Below the pieces are notes generated by a model. It did no database searches. It was given only the letters and a program-made list of their open reading frames with translations, and was not told where the DNA came from. From positions 148,867 to 212,866 of the forward strand of contig NZ_QPJQ01000001.1 of assembly GCF_003337275.1 (NCBI RefSeq): 64,000 bases of DNA, in the 5' to 3' direction. Origin of the DNA: Marinomonas foliarum (GTDB taxonomy: Bacteria > Pseudomonadota > Gammaproteobacteria > Pseudomonadales > Marinomonadaceae). The translations under genes and the position numbers were made by a program. Of the stretch, positions 56,911-64,000 are shown piece by piece (position 1 is the first letter of the stretch; every line of letters begins with the position of its first letter).

Positions 56911-56945
56911 ATAAAAAAACCGGACAAGCAATTGCTTGTCCGGTT
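56911..56945 (-). terminator. Terminator after lon
   Basis: A perfect 28-base palindrome (arms AACCGGACAAGCAA and complement, 56918-56945) is followed on the minus strand by seven T residues. It should end lon transcription ahead of the MATE gene. Confidence 0.88.
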
Positions 56946-57008
56946 CTGTATTTTCTCATGTATGGAGAGTAGAGAAAATGCTTACTTCACACTCACCACG
57001 CAGATAAT

Positions 57009-59450
57009 CTAATGAAGATCGTTATTCGTTCGATTAAAGACAATTTTTTCGACATCAGCAAAACGCTCTGCGAAATGCACCGTCATCCCTTCTTTCACCG
57101 ATTCAGGTAATTCCTCAAAGTCACGACGGTTTGGCTCTGGTAAGATAATTTCATTAATCTTACTGCGTTTCGCAGCAATGATTTTTTCACGAATACCACC
57201 AACAGCAAGCACTTGACCCGTTAATGTAAGTTCACCTGTCATAGCCAACCCTCGACGTATAGGCTCATTTCTTGCCAATGACATCAAAGCTGTTGCCATA
57301 GTGATGCCAGCACTTGGGCCGTCTTTTGGTGTTGCACCTTCAGGGACATGCAAATGCACAAGACTCTTATCAAAGAACTCTGGTGATTTCTGGTAGCTCT
57401 TAGTGTGAGAAAATACATAAGAATAAGCAATCTCAGCTGATTCTTTCATGACCTCGCCAAGCTTACCCGTAAGTTTTAAGCCACGCGTTAGATCATGTAC
57501 TTTATTGGCTTCAATCGGCAAAGTAGCCCCGCCCATCGAAGTCCAAGCCAAGCCTGTAACCACACCAACACCTTGCAAGGTTTTTTCTGGTCGGAAGTAA
57601 GGCATACCTAACAATGTTTCGACATCTTTGACGCCCACACTGATATGCTCTTTCTCTCCCGTAATCAGCTCTACAACACTCTTACGCAGGATTTTTTGCA
57701 GCAATTTGTCTAAGCCACGCACTCCAGCCTCACGAGCATAATGCTCGATAATATGCCGTAACGCAGCATCCGTAATATTCAACTGTTTCTTCAACAGCTT
57801 GTTTTTCTTGAGTAATTTTGGCCATAAATGCTGCTTAGCAATCGCTAATTTTTCATCACCAATATAACCAGACAAGCGAATCACATCCATTCGATCTAAC
57901 AAAGGCGCTGGAATCGTATCTAGCTGGTTTGCCGTACAAATAAATAAGGCTTTAGACAAATCGATACGCATATCCAAATAATGATCAAGAAACTCAACAT
58001 TTTGCTCAGGATCTAATGCTTCCAATAAAGAAGAAGCTGGATCCCCCTGAAAAGAAGAGCCAATCTTATCGATCTCATCCAACATAATGACAGGGTTTTC
58101 AACCTCAACATCTTTTAACGCTTGGACAAATTTACCTGGCAAAGCGCCAATATAAGTACGTCGATGGCCTTTAATTTCTGCTTCGTCACGCATGCCACCA
58201 AGACTAAACCGATAAAACTTACGATTTAGAGACTCTGCGATAGACTTACCAATGGATGTTTTACCAACACCTGGAGGACCAACAAGAAGAAGAATGCTTC
58301 CTCCCATTTCGCCACGATGCGCACCTAACGCCAAGAACTCCACAATACGATCTTTTATATCACCAAGACCCGCGTGATGGGATTCCAAAACCTCACGAGC
58401 CAACTTGATGTCTAAATTATCTTTAGAGTGAATCCCCCAAGGCAGCGCCGTCGCCCAATCCAAATAATTACGTGTAACACCATATTCTGGGGAACCAGTT
58501 TCCAGAATGCTCAGTTTATGCAACTCTTCTTGAATTTTGTCATTTACTGCTTTAGGAAGAATTTTACCTTCCAAGCGAGCTTCGAACGTTTCGACATCTG
58601 AGGTGCGATCGTCCTTTGAAATACCCAATTCTTTTTGGATGATTTTCAATTGCTCTTTTAAGAAGAAGTCACGCTGATGCTTGCTGATTTTATCGTTAAC
58701 TTCTGCACTAATTTCATTTTGTAAACGAGCAATTTCTAGCTCTTTTCGCAGCAAAGTCAAAGCTAAATGCATACGAGCAGGAACAGGGACTGTCGCCAAA
58801 ACATCATATAACTCTTCAGCATCAGCAGAAGTAATAGACGCCGCAAAATCCGCTAACAGACCGGATTCATTAAAAGAGAAGCGCCCTAGGTATTGTTTTA
58901 AATCCTCACTAAATAAAGGGTTCAAACGAATCAACTGCTTGATTGCATCAAGGATCGCAATAGAGTACGCCTTTGATTCATCATCATTTGACTTAACATC
59001 ATTGATATACCGAACACGCGCTAAATAAGGCGCCTCCTCACTTAGCCACTCGATGACTTCAAAGCGTTTCACGCCTTGGGCTAAAAACGTCAATTTGTCG
59101 TTCTGTTTCTCGGCTTTATGAACTCTCGCCACACAACCAATAGAACGAAATTCGTCAACAGAAGGTTCTTTTTTTGCTTTTTTATCAGCGTAGACTAAAC
59201 CGACAGCAGCTTGCGGATGCTCGGCAATTCGCTCTAAAGTATCTTCCCACTGTTCTGCATCCACCATAACAGGCTGAACCTGTGCTGGAAAAAATGGACG
59301 GCTGGATATGGGTAAAATAAATAGCGTTTCAGGCAAAACATCATCAGGCAGAGCAAGGCCTTTAGGGTCACTAATTTCAATATCTTCAACCCCATCCATT
59401 ACATCATTTACTTCTTGTTCATCTAAATATTGTTCATCATCATTCATCAT
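57009..59450 (-). CDS. lon: ATP-dependent protease La
   Basis: Lon degrades misfolded and regulatory proteins in the cytoplasm. The 813-residue protein has the N-terminal LON substrate domain (LFILPISSRPFFPAQVQPVM), the AAA+ domain with Walker A LLVGPPGVGKTSIGKS and PVIMLDEIDKIG, and the protease domain with catalytic Ser in KDGPSAGITMATAL and Lys in GGIREKIIAAKRS. The acidic N-terminal extension (DDEQYLDEQEVNDVMDGVEDIE) is a little longer than in E. coli. No clear heat-shock promoter was seen in the 59451-59724 gap, which also holds a short inverted repeat near 59485. Confidence 0.97.
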   Translation of the reverse strand: MMNDDEQYLDEQEVNDVMDGVEDIEISDPKGLALPDDVLPETLFILPISSRPFFPAQVQPVMVDAEQWEDTLERIAEHPQAAVGLVYADKKAKKEPSVDEFRSIGCVARVHKAEKQNDKLTFLAQGVKRFEVIEWLSEEAPYLARVRYINDVKSNDDESKAYSIAILDAIKQLIRLNPLFSEDLKQYLGRFSFNESGLLADFAASITSADAEELYDVLATVPVPARMHLALTLLRKELEIARLQNEISAEVNDKISKHQRDFFLKEQLKIIQKELGISKDDRTSDVETFEARLEGKILPKAVNDKIQEELHKLSILETGSPEYGVTRNYLDWATALPWGIHSKDNLDIKLAREVLESHHAGLGDIKDRIVEFLALGAHRGEMGGSILLLVGPPGVGKTSIGKSIAESLNRKFYRFSLGGMRDEAEIKGHRRTYIGALPGKFVQALKDVEVENPVIMLDEIDKIGSSFQGDPASSLLEALDPEQNVEFLDHYLDMRIDLSKALFICTANQLDTIPAPLLDRMDVIRLSGYIGDEKLAIAKQHLWPKLLKKNKLLKKQLNITDAALRHIIEHYAREAGVRGLDKLLQKILRKSVVELITGEKEHISVGVKDVETLLGMPYFRPEKTLQGVGVVTGLAWTSMGGATLPIEANKVHDLTRGLKLTGKLGEVMKESAEIAYSYVFSHTKSYQKSPEFFDKSLVHLHVPEGATPKDGPSAGITMATALMSLARNEPIRRGLAMTGELTLTGQVLAVGGIREKIIAAKRSKINEIILPEPNRRDFEELPESVKEGMTVHFAERFADVEKIVFNRTNNDLH

Positions 59451-59724
59451 TAAGGTCTCACAAATCGCCTCTTTGTTAAAAATAGCATTAGCGATAAATT
59501 GCTAATATCTACTCTTTCTGTATACCTTCTATGTAATGACGATCTTACCGAAAACAACGCTCGGCGTTATTTTCCCAAATACTTGCTCACTTCAAGCCAC
59601 AAACTAACCGTACAGACAGGATTAGTTATTTGGTCAATTCTGACTTAATGCTATTATTAGCTAAACGATGAAAAGATAACTCACTTACATTCACACTCCC
59701 TTAGTGATTAAAAAGGAATGGCCA

Positions 59725-60381
59725 ATGACCCGCGATGAAATCCTTAACGCTTACCAAGACATACATGTAGTAAAGCACCCTTTTGTTAAGCATAAATTAA
59801 CAAGTCTTCGTGACAAAAATACCAGCACACGTGAATTTCGCATGCTAGTAGAAGAACTTGGAACCCTCATTGGTTATGAAGCCACAAGAGATTTAGAAAC
59901 TGTCGATATTGAAATAGAGACACCATTAGAAAAAGCCATGTGCCCCGTCCTCAAAGGGAAAAAACTTTGTATTGTCACGATAATGAGAGCAGGTAATGGA
60001 CTTGCTGAGGGAGTATTAAAGCTATCTCCTAGTGCACGAGTTGGTCATGTTGGCTTATACCGAGACCCTGAGACAAAGCAACCTGTCGAGTACTACTTGA
60101 AAATGCCGCATTCAGTAAATGAACGCACCATCATTGTTGTCGACCCTATGCTGGCGACAGGTAACTCTGCAATCATGGCCATCGAAAAAATGAAAGAGAT
60201 GGGCGCAACAGACATTCGCTTTATTTGTTTATTTGCCGCACCTGAAGGCATAGAAGCCTTTAAAGAAGCACACCCTGACGTGGCTATGTACATAGGCTCA
60301 ATTGACCGCGGCCTTGACGAGCATGCTTACATCCGACCTGGCGTAGGCGATGCAGGCGACAGAATTTACGGTACTCGTTAA
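59725..60381 (+). CDS. upp: Uracil phosphoribosyltransferase
   Basis: Upp salvages uracil to UMP. From ATG 59725 the protein has 218 residues: [53 protein letters not shown] (in outline), the PRPP loop [12 protein letters not shown], and the C-terminal uracil-binding [22 protein letters not shown] lies seven bases before this ATG; an upstream frame start at 59704 has none. It diverges from lon and ends in a strong terminator. Confidence 0.95.
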   Translation: MTRDEILNAYQDIHVVKHPFVKHKLTSLRDKNTSTREFRMLVEELGTLIGYEATRDLETVDIEIETPLEKAMCPVLKGKKLCIVTIMRAGNGLAEGVLKLSPSARVGHVGLYRDPETKQPVEYYLKMPHSVNERTIIVVDPMLATGNSAIMAIEKMKEMGATDIRFICLFAAPEGIEAFKEAHPDVAMYIGSIDRGLDEHAYIRPGVGDAGDRIYGTR

Positions 60382-60399
60382 CTTCATTTCGAAAATAAC

Positions 60400-60436
60400 A
60401 AAAAGGCTCTGCTTGTAAACAAGCAGAGCCTTTTTT
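60400..60436. terminator. Terminator after upp
   Basis: A 16-base arm (AAAAAGGCTCTGCTTG), a TAAA loop and the complementary arm are followed by TTTTTT. With A and T runs on both sides it may also serve the convergent LysE gene. Confidence 0.92.
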
Positions 60437-60479
60437 ACGTCTAATCAGCCATAAGTACTAAGAAAGCAATACTTTTGCG

Positions 60480-61094
60480 CTAGTTCTTCATGGCTAAAAA
60501 GGCGCCGGCACTCGCCATAATACCGCCAGCGGTCCGGTTCAATGACTTCATTGAACGTTCAGACTTCATAAATCTTCGTGCCTGCGAGGCACAAATGGAA
60601 ATCATAGTAAGACCAAGCAAAAGAGCGATAAAAGCTAAGAAAGAGGCCAATACAATATCCACACCACCAAGAGCAGTTAAATCCATAAAGGTCGGCAAGA
60701 AGGCTACATAAAAAAGAATGACTTTAGGGTTCGAAGCCGAGATCATAAAGCCTTGGATAAAACTCGCCATCTCACTGCTTGACGCCCCAATATCTGTCGG
60801 AGAGGAAGAGACAGAAGAAGTCCACATTTTCCACCCCAAATATATTAAGTAGGCCGCACCTGCATAACGTATGACTAAAAACGCACTCTCCCATGTTGAT
60901 GCTATCGCAGCCAAACCATAACACGCCATTACCAAGTAAATGATATCGCTTAGCACCATACCAAGACTAAGTGATATGCAGGCCCGTGCACCCTTTGTCA
61001 TGCTTCTCGCCAAAATAGCAAAAATGCCTGGACCTGGAGTAATGCTAAAAATAAATATAGCTAAAAAGAACGTGATACCACTTTCTAATGTCAT
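60480..61094 (-). CDS. LysE/RhtB family exporter
   Basis: The 204-residue protein has about six membrane helices and the LysE/RhtB family motif SITPGPGIFAILARSMTKGARACISLSLGM near the N-terminus (in outline) and GFMISASNPKVILFYVAFLP. The family exports amino acids such as homoserine, threonine or lysine. A TetR regulator 26 bases upstream in the same direction probably controls it. The substrate is unknown. Confidence 0.9.
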   Translation of the reverse strand: MTLESGITFFLAIFIFSITPGPGIFAILARSMTKGARACISLSLGMVLSDIIYLVMACYGLAAIASTWESAFLVIRYAGAAYLIYLGWKMWTSSVSSSPTDIGASSSEMASFIQGFMISASNPKVILFYVAFLPTFMDLTALGGVDIVLASFLAFIALLLGLTMISICASQARRFMKSERSMKSLNRTAGGIMASAGAFLAMKN

Positions 61095-61119
61095 AACAAA
61101 CCCTCAAATGTACCCCTAA

Positions 61120-61782
61120 TTAATCCTTCACGTCGCAGCCAACTAAAACCATACGAGTAATAAAGTGTTTAGCTTCTTCATAATCACTTTTTTCTAATTC
61201 ATCTTTCTGCAGCATAATTTTTACCTGCGCATCAAAATCCGCATAAGTTTGGGTCATTGCCCAAATACTAATAAAAAGATGCTCGGTCGACACAGGAGCC
61301 ATCAGCCCCTGCTCCACCCACTCTTGAATTGTTACTTTCTCTCGGCTCAGCTCGGTTACGAATAAATTTCTAAGATACTCTAAAACAAAGGTTTCTTCGC
61401 CAATCAGTGCCATCGCAAAAATTTTAGAAGCATTTTTATTAGAACGAGATTGATCGATTTTTTCGCTAATATAACGAGTTAGGTTAATCCTCGGACCTTC
61501 TGCCGCATTAAATTCACTCACCGAATCTAACCATAGGCGCAAGATACGCTCCAATACAGCTTCAAGTAAATCTTTCTTAGAGCGGTAATAGTAATGCACA
61601 TTGGCCTTTGGCAGGCCAGCCTCATCAGCAATCATCTGAGTCGTTGTTTTTGCCAGACCTTGTCGAGCGAACACACGCTCTGATGTTTCAAGAATGAGTG
61701 TCTGGTTCTGCGCTCGAATATGCGCTTTCAGCTGATCTTTTGGTCGTTTAACGTCAGTCAAAGGTGTAGCCTCATTGATCAA
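61120..61782 (-). CDS. TetR family regulator, RutR/YcdC-like
   Basis: The 220-residue repressor has an N-terminal helix-turn-helix (GLAKTTTQMIADEAGLPKANVHYYYRSKKDLLEAVLERIL in outline) and a YcdC-like C-terminal ligand domain typical of RutR relatives, with SKIFAMALIGEETFVLEYL. The likely start is TTG at 61782; TTG at 61761 with GAGG seven bases upstream is also possible. It precedes the LysE gene, which it likely regulates. A palindrome like the RutR operator lies at 62156 and a shorter TTGATCAA at its own start. Confidence 0.88.
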   Translation of the reverse strand: MINEATPLTDVKRPKDQLKAHIRAQNQTLILETSERVFARQGLAKTTTQMIADEAGLPKANVHYYYRSKKDLLEAVLERILRLWLDSVSEFNAAEGPRINLTRYISEKIDQSRSNKNASKIFAMALIGEETFVLEYLRNLFVTELSREKVTIQEWVEQGLMAPVSTEHLFISIWAMTQTYADFDAQVKIMLQKDELEKSDYEEAKHFITRMVLVGCDVKD

Positions 61783-61784
61783 AT
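61777..61784. promoter_or_regulatory. Short palindrome at the tetR start
   Basis: TTGATCAA spans the TTG start region. It resembles half of the longer palindrome at 62156-62171 and could be an autoregulatory site, but eight bases are too few to be sure. Confidence 0.25.
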
Positions 61785-61892
61785 ATAGTACTAAAGGGAA
61801 ATTGTTTTCAGTATCGGCTTACCTTCCTGTGCGACACAAAAGGAGGATAACATTCTTTGTAATTGGCACGAAGTGATAACAAAAATCAGGCG

Positions 61893-61918
61893 AAAAAAAG
61901 GGAGCCGAAGCTCCCCAT
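61893..61918 (-). terminator. Intrinsic terminator with TTCG tetraloop
   Basis: Minus-strand order is GGGGAGC, TTCG, GCTCCC and then seven T residues. It lies 270 bases beyond the diguanylate cyclase stop, so it ends either that transcript or an RNA encoded in between. Confidence 0.85.
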
Positions 61919-61994
61919 TTCCCCTCGCAGCAGAGACGTTAGTGACTATAGGCATTCGTCACTAGGCTAACTGCTACACCACGTTGGCGCTGTA

Positions 61995-62026
61995 ATTGAT
62001 ATGTTGCAGATACAACATATCAATGT
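61995..62026. repeat. 12-base inverted repeat
   Basis: ATTGATATGTTG and CAACATATCAAT enclose a six-base loop. It is the strongest single hairpin in the gap, and has no T run. Confidence 0.7.
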
Positions 62027-62155
62027 TCTGAACAAAACATTGAGTACCAAAAATCTATTCTGATTTTTATAAAACGCAATCAATGTCTTTGTATGCAATT
62101 GAGACACTGATTATAGACTGCTGAATTGGCAGTGCAATAGTTCAGAAGAAAAAAG

Positions 62156-62171
62156 TTGACCGATCGATCAA
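62156..62171. promoter_or_regulatory. RutR-like operator palindrome
   Basis: TTGACCGATCGATCAA agrees with the E. coli RutR consensus TTGACCAnnTGGTCAA at 11 of 14 defined positions. It lies just beyond the diguanylate cyclase stop and 374 bases upstream of the TetR start, in the same intergenic gap. Regulator assignment is inference. Confidence 0.4.
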
Positions 62172-62185
62172 TTTATATAAGTAAA

Positions 62186-63340
62186 TTAAATATTTTTAGG
62201 TTGAGCCGCTCTGGTAAGGCGATTTCGACCCTTTTTCTTAGAGAGATACAAGGCATCATCTGCTCTCTTTAATACCGAGTCCGTAGGCTCTCCAGTTGTA
62301 GCAAATGCAACCCCAACACTCACAGTCACATTCACGTCAACTTCCTGTTTCTTTTTAGGATCAAACACTTCAACAAACGCTTCTTCTATACTCTCACGAA
62401 TGGTCTCTAACGATGCTTCTGCTTCTGCAAGGTGCTTACTACGAAATACAACCGTAAATTCTTCACCTCCATATCGAAATGCGCGCCCTGGGTAAGCAAA
62501 CAACTTCAATTTAGAAGCAACATTTTTTAGTACCCTATCCCCCATATCGTGCCCGTACGTATCATTAAATCTTTTGAAGTGATCCACATCCACCATGGCG
62601 ATAGCGTACTGTTTAGACAACCCCACTAACTGCTCATTCAACGCTCGTCGACCAGGTAACTTCGTCAGGTCATCGAGATAAGCCATACGATGACTTTCCA
62701 TCAACAAAAACCAAACCCATAAAAGAAACTGTGCAGATAACAACGCATCAAATTGCGTATCCGAAGATACAAAATGACTCATTACCAGCAAACTAACAAT
62801 ACTGACTAAACCACTTGCTCTAAACGTATCTCCACTAAACCACCAAGCAACACCCATCGCTCCTGCACTAAACAACAAGACACACCAAAGCAACACCGTC
62901 GACCAGGTCACACCAATATTAAAAAAATGATGATCTAAAAATGAAAATGAAACCCAGCTACGTTCGATGGCATAACACCAGCCAATCAACATAACAATAA
63001 AAAGAATGCGATTTACTGCAAACCGGTTAAAGAAACCTCTCTCTGGAATAAATCCTAGTAAAGAAATACAAAAGCAAGAAACGACCAGATAGGCCGTCAG
63101 TGAGGCCTGTTGATCGGAAGAGCCATACAATTTTGGAATTAGCAACAACAAGACCAAGAGCAGGACTCGACCTTTATTAAAATGCCAAGCAAGTAAAATA
63201 GCGACACTTGCTAAGATAAGAGGAAGCAATGGCAAAATATCAAACCACAAGGGTGGCAGCATACCAACATACAAACTAGCATAGATGCTGACTAGCAAAA
63301 TACAGCACGGAACTAACAATGAACCTAAACGTTCAGACAT
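62186..63340 (-). CDS. Membrane-bound diguanylate cyclase
   Basis: The 384-residue protein has about eight hydrophobic segments up to residue 220 and a C-terminal GGDEF domain (YLDDLTKLPGRRALNEQL, MVDVDHFKRFNDTYGHDMGD, active site RYGGEEFTVVF, VSVGVAFA). It should make cyclic di-GMP from GTP. The GGEEF active site looks functional; the RxxD inhibitory site just upstream is absent (the sequence is AYPGRAF). High cyclic di-GMP would fit with motility control, but this gene is far from the flagellar cluster. Confidence 0.93.
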   Translation of the reverse strand: MSERLGSLLVPCCILLVSIYASLYVGMLPPLWFDILPLLPLILASVAILLAWHFNKGRVLLLVLLLLIPKLYGSSDQQASLTAYLVVSCFCISLLGFIPERGFFNRFAVNRILFIVMLIGWCYAIERSWVSFSFLDHHFFNIGVTWSTVLLWCVLLFSAGAMGVAWWFSGDTFRASGLVSIVSLLVMSHFVSSDTQFDALLSAQFLLWVWFLLMESHRMAYLDDLTKLPGRRALNEQLVGLSKQYAIAMVDVDHFKRFNDTYGHDMGDRVLKNVASKLKLFAYPGRAFRYGGEEFTVVFRSKHLAEAEASLETIRESIEEAFVEVFDPKKKQEVDVNVTVSVGVAFATTGEPTDSVLKRADDALYLSKKKGRNRLTRAAQPKNI

Positions 63341-63450
63341 AAAAAAATCAAACCCATCGAATCATTCGATTAAATACGATCAATATATTGCCCCGAAAAC
63401 GATTCAATTTCATTAATAATAGTGTGAATTATAATTTGAGGGTAAATAAG

Positions 63451-63924
63451 ATGGGATTACTTGTAGACGGTCAGTGGGTTGACCAGTGGTACGACACAAA
63501 ATCAACTCAAGGCAAGTTCGTTCGTAGTGAATCAGCTTTCCGTAACTGGATCTATCCAGCCAGTGAGTATGATGCAAACAATGCAAATCATTTTCCTGCG
63601 CAAGCAGACCGCTATCACTTATATGTTTCTTTGGCATGCCCTTGGGCACACCGTGCGCTGGTTTTCATTAAGCTAAAGCAGTTAGAAGACCTAATTAGTG
63701 TCAGCTGTGTTCACCCTGACATGCTTGAAAACGGTTGGGAATTCAAACAGGACCAAGCTTTTACCGATCCAAATATTGCTATCGGAGATCCGTTACACAG
63801 GGTTAACTTTGCTCATCAGCTTTATACTAAAGCCGACCCTAATTATAGTGGAAGAGTAACCGTGCCTATTTTATGGGACAAAGAAGACAACACCATAGTG
63901 TCTAAGGAACATACGAACAAGTAA
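63451..63924 (+). pseudogene. yqjG: Glutathionyl-hydroquinone reductase, broken after the N-terminal domain
   Basis: The 157-residue product matches the N-terminal half of E. coli YqjG (Xi-class glutathione transferase, about 325 residues): LVDGQWVDQWYDTKSTQGKF, RYHLYVSLACPWAHRALVFIKLK with the active-site Cys, ENGWEF, and YSGRVTVPILWDKEDNTIVS. After IVS (63901-63903) it should read NESAEIIRM but reads KEHTNK and stops at 63922-63924. The helical domain is missing from the remaining window. Start ATG has GAGGG nine bases upstream. Insertion of foreign DNA after 63905 is likely. Confidence 0.85.
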
Positions 63925-64000
63925 GACAATTTTTAGCTGACTTTCAGCTTGTGACAGTATTTCCTCAGAAGCGACATTTAATCACCACTTAACCCACTTG
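63906..64000. mobile_element. Possible end of an insertion element
   Basis: Similarity to yqjG ceases after about 63905 and the following 95 bases, beginning GGAACATACGAACAAG, have no gene match I can see. This is the pattern left by an insertion sequence; the other end would be outside the window. No transposase is visible, so the call is inference. Confidence 0.4.

Larger units (their letters stand above)
61783..62185. other. Structured intergenic region, possible small RNA
   Basis: This 403-base gap between the TetR gene and the diguanylate cyclase gene has no credible ORF, but many inverted repeats: GGGAGC/GCTCCC with TTCG loop and T run (a terminator on the minus strand near 61895), GTTAGTGAC-type repeats at 61940-61975, a 12-base arm pair ATTGATATGTTG at about 61996-62025, and CAATGTT/AACATTG near 62023-62045. 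On the minus strand it ends in a good terminator, so a small RNA or long 3' UTR is likely. It resembles no RNA family known to me. Confidence 0.45.

Noticed and set aside
61925..61990. tRNA-like segment with GTGTAGCAGTTAGC on the minus strand
   Set aside because: There is no T arm with the GTTC box and the acceptor ends do not pair; it is treated as part of the structured gap.

Overview
The window looks like a chromosomal segment of a marine gammaproteobacterium of the Oceanospirillales type; a Marinomonas-like genome is my best guess. The basis is gene content and order (Pseudomonas/Vibrio-style fli-flr cluster, rpsF-rpsR-membrane protein-rplI-dnaB order, bioBFHCD, heptose-LPS genes), the low to moderate GC and protein style. 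No marker gene such as 16S rRNA is present, so this is inference.

Layout. (1) 1-22011, all on the minus strand: a flagellar export/basal-body cluster reading from flrA-like/flrB/flrC through fliE-F-G-H-I-J, then a four-gene insertion (two large uncharacterised proteins, a STAS anti-sigma-antagonist and a REC-PP2C-HATPase regulator of the HsbA/HsbR type), then fliK-L-M-N-O-P-Q-R-flhB and the 5' end of flhA. Two oddities stand out: fliR carries a one-base frameshift, and the gene in the flrA/fleQ position lacks the whole AAA+ domain. (2) 22115-28825: biotin synthesis, bioB-F-H-C-D on the minus strand diverging from comF-bioA. A BirA operator overlaps the bioB promoter and lies inside the comF coding sequence. 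(3) 28916-34209: an Aer-like chemoreceptor, dnaB, and the rplI-(membrane protein)-rpsR-rpsF operon with its promoter and terminator. (4) 34354-37221: a MipA/OmpV-like outer membrane protein and two EamA transporters. (5) 37304-40854: thiBPQ under a TPP riboswitch. (6) 40841-53655: LPS inner-core and envelope sugar genes: waaA, msbA, hldE, an AGE-family epimerase, hldD, waaF, three further glycosyltransferases and ugd. ugd is flanked by an intact and a decayed copy of the same small gene. (7) 53729-64000: sseA, tlyA-like methyltransferase, MATE pump, lon, upp, LysE exporter with TetR regulator, a structured intergenic region that may encode an RNA, a diguanylate cyclase, and a glutathionyl-hydroquinone reductase gene that is broken near the window edge, perhaps by an insertion element.

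How it fits together. Flagellar morphogenesis, its two-component control (FlrB/FlrC) and a partner-switching module sit in one transcriptional direction. Biotin genes are repressed by BirA and thiamine transport by TPP sensing. The LPS genes form two divergent groups around hldE/epimerase that together build and export lipid A-Kdo-heptose core. The most novel-looking material is the pair of unknown proteins between STAS and fliJ, the AAA+-less FlrA, and the intragenic BirA operator.
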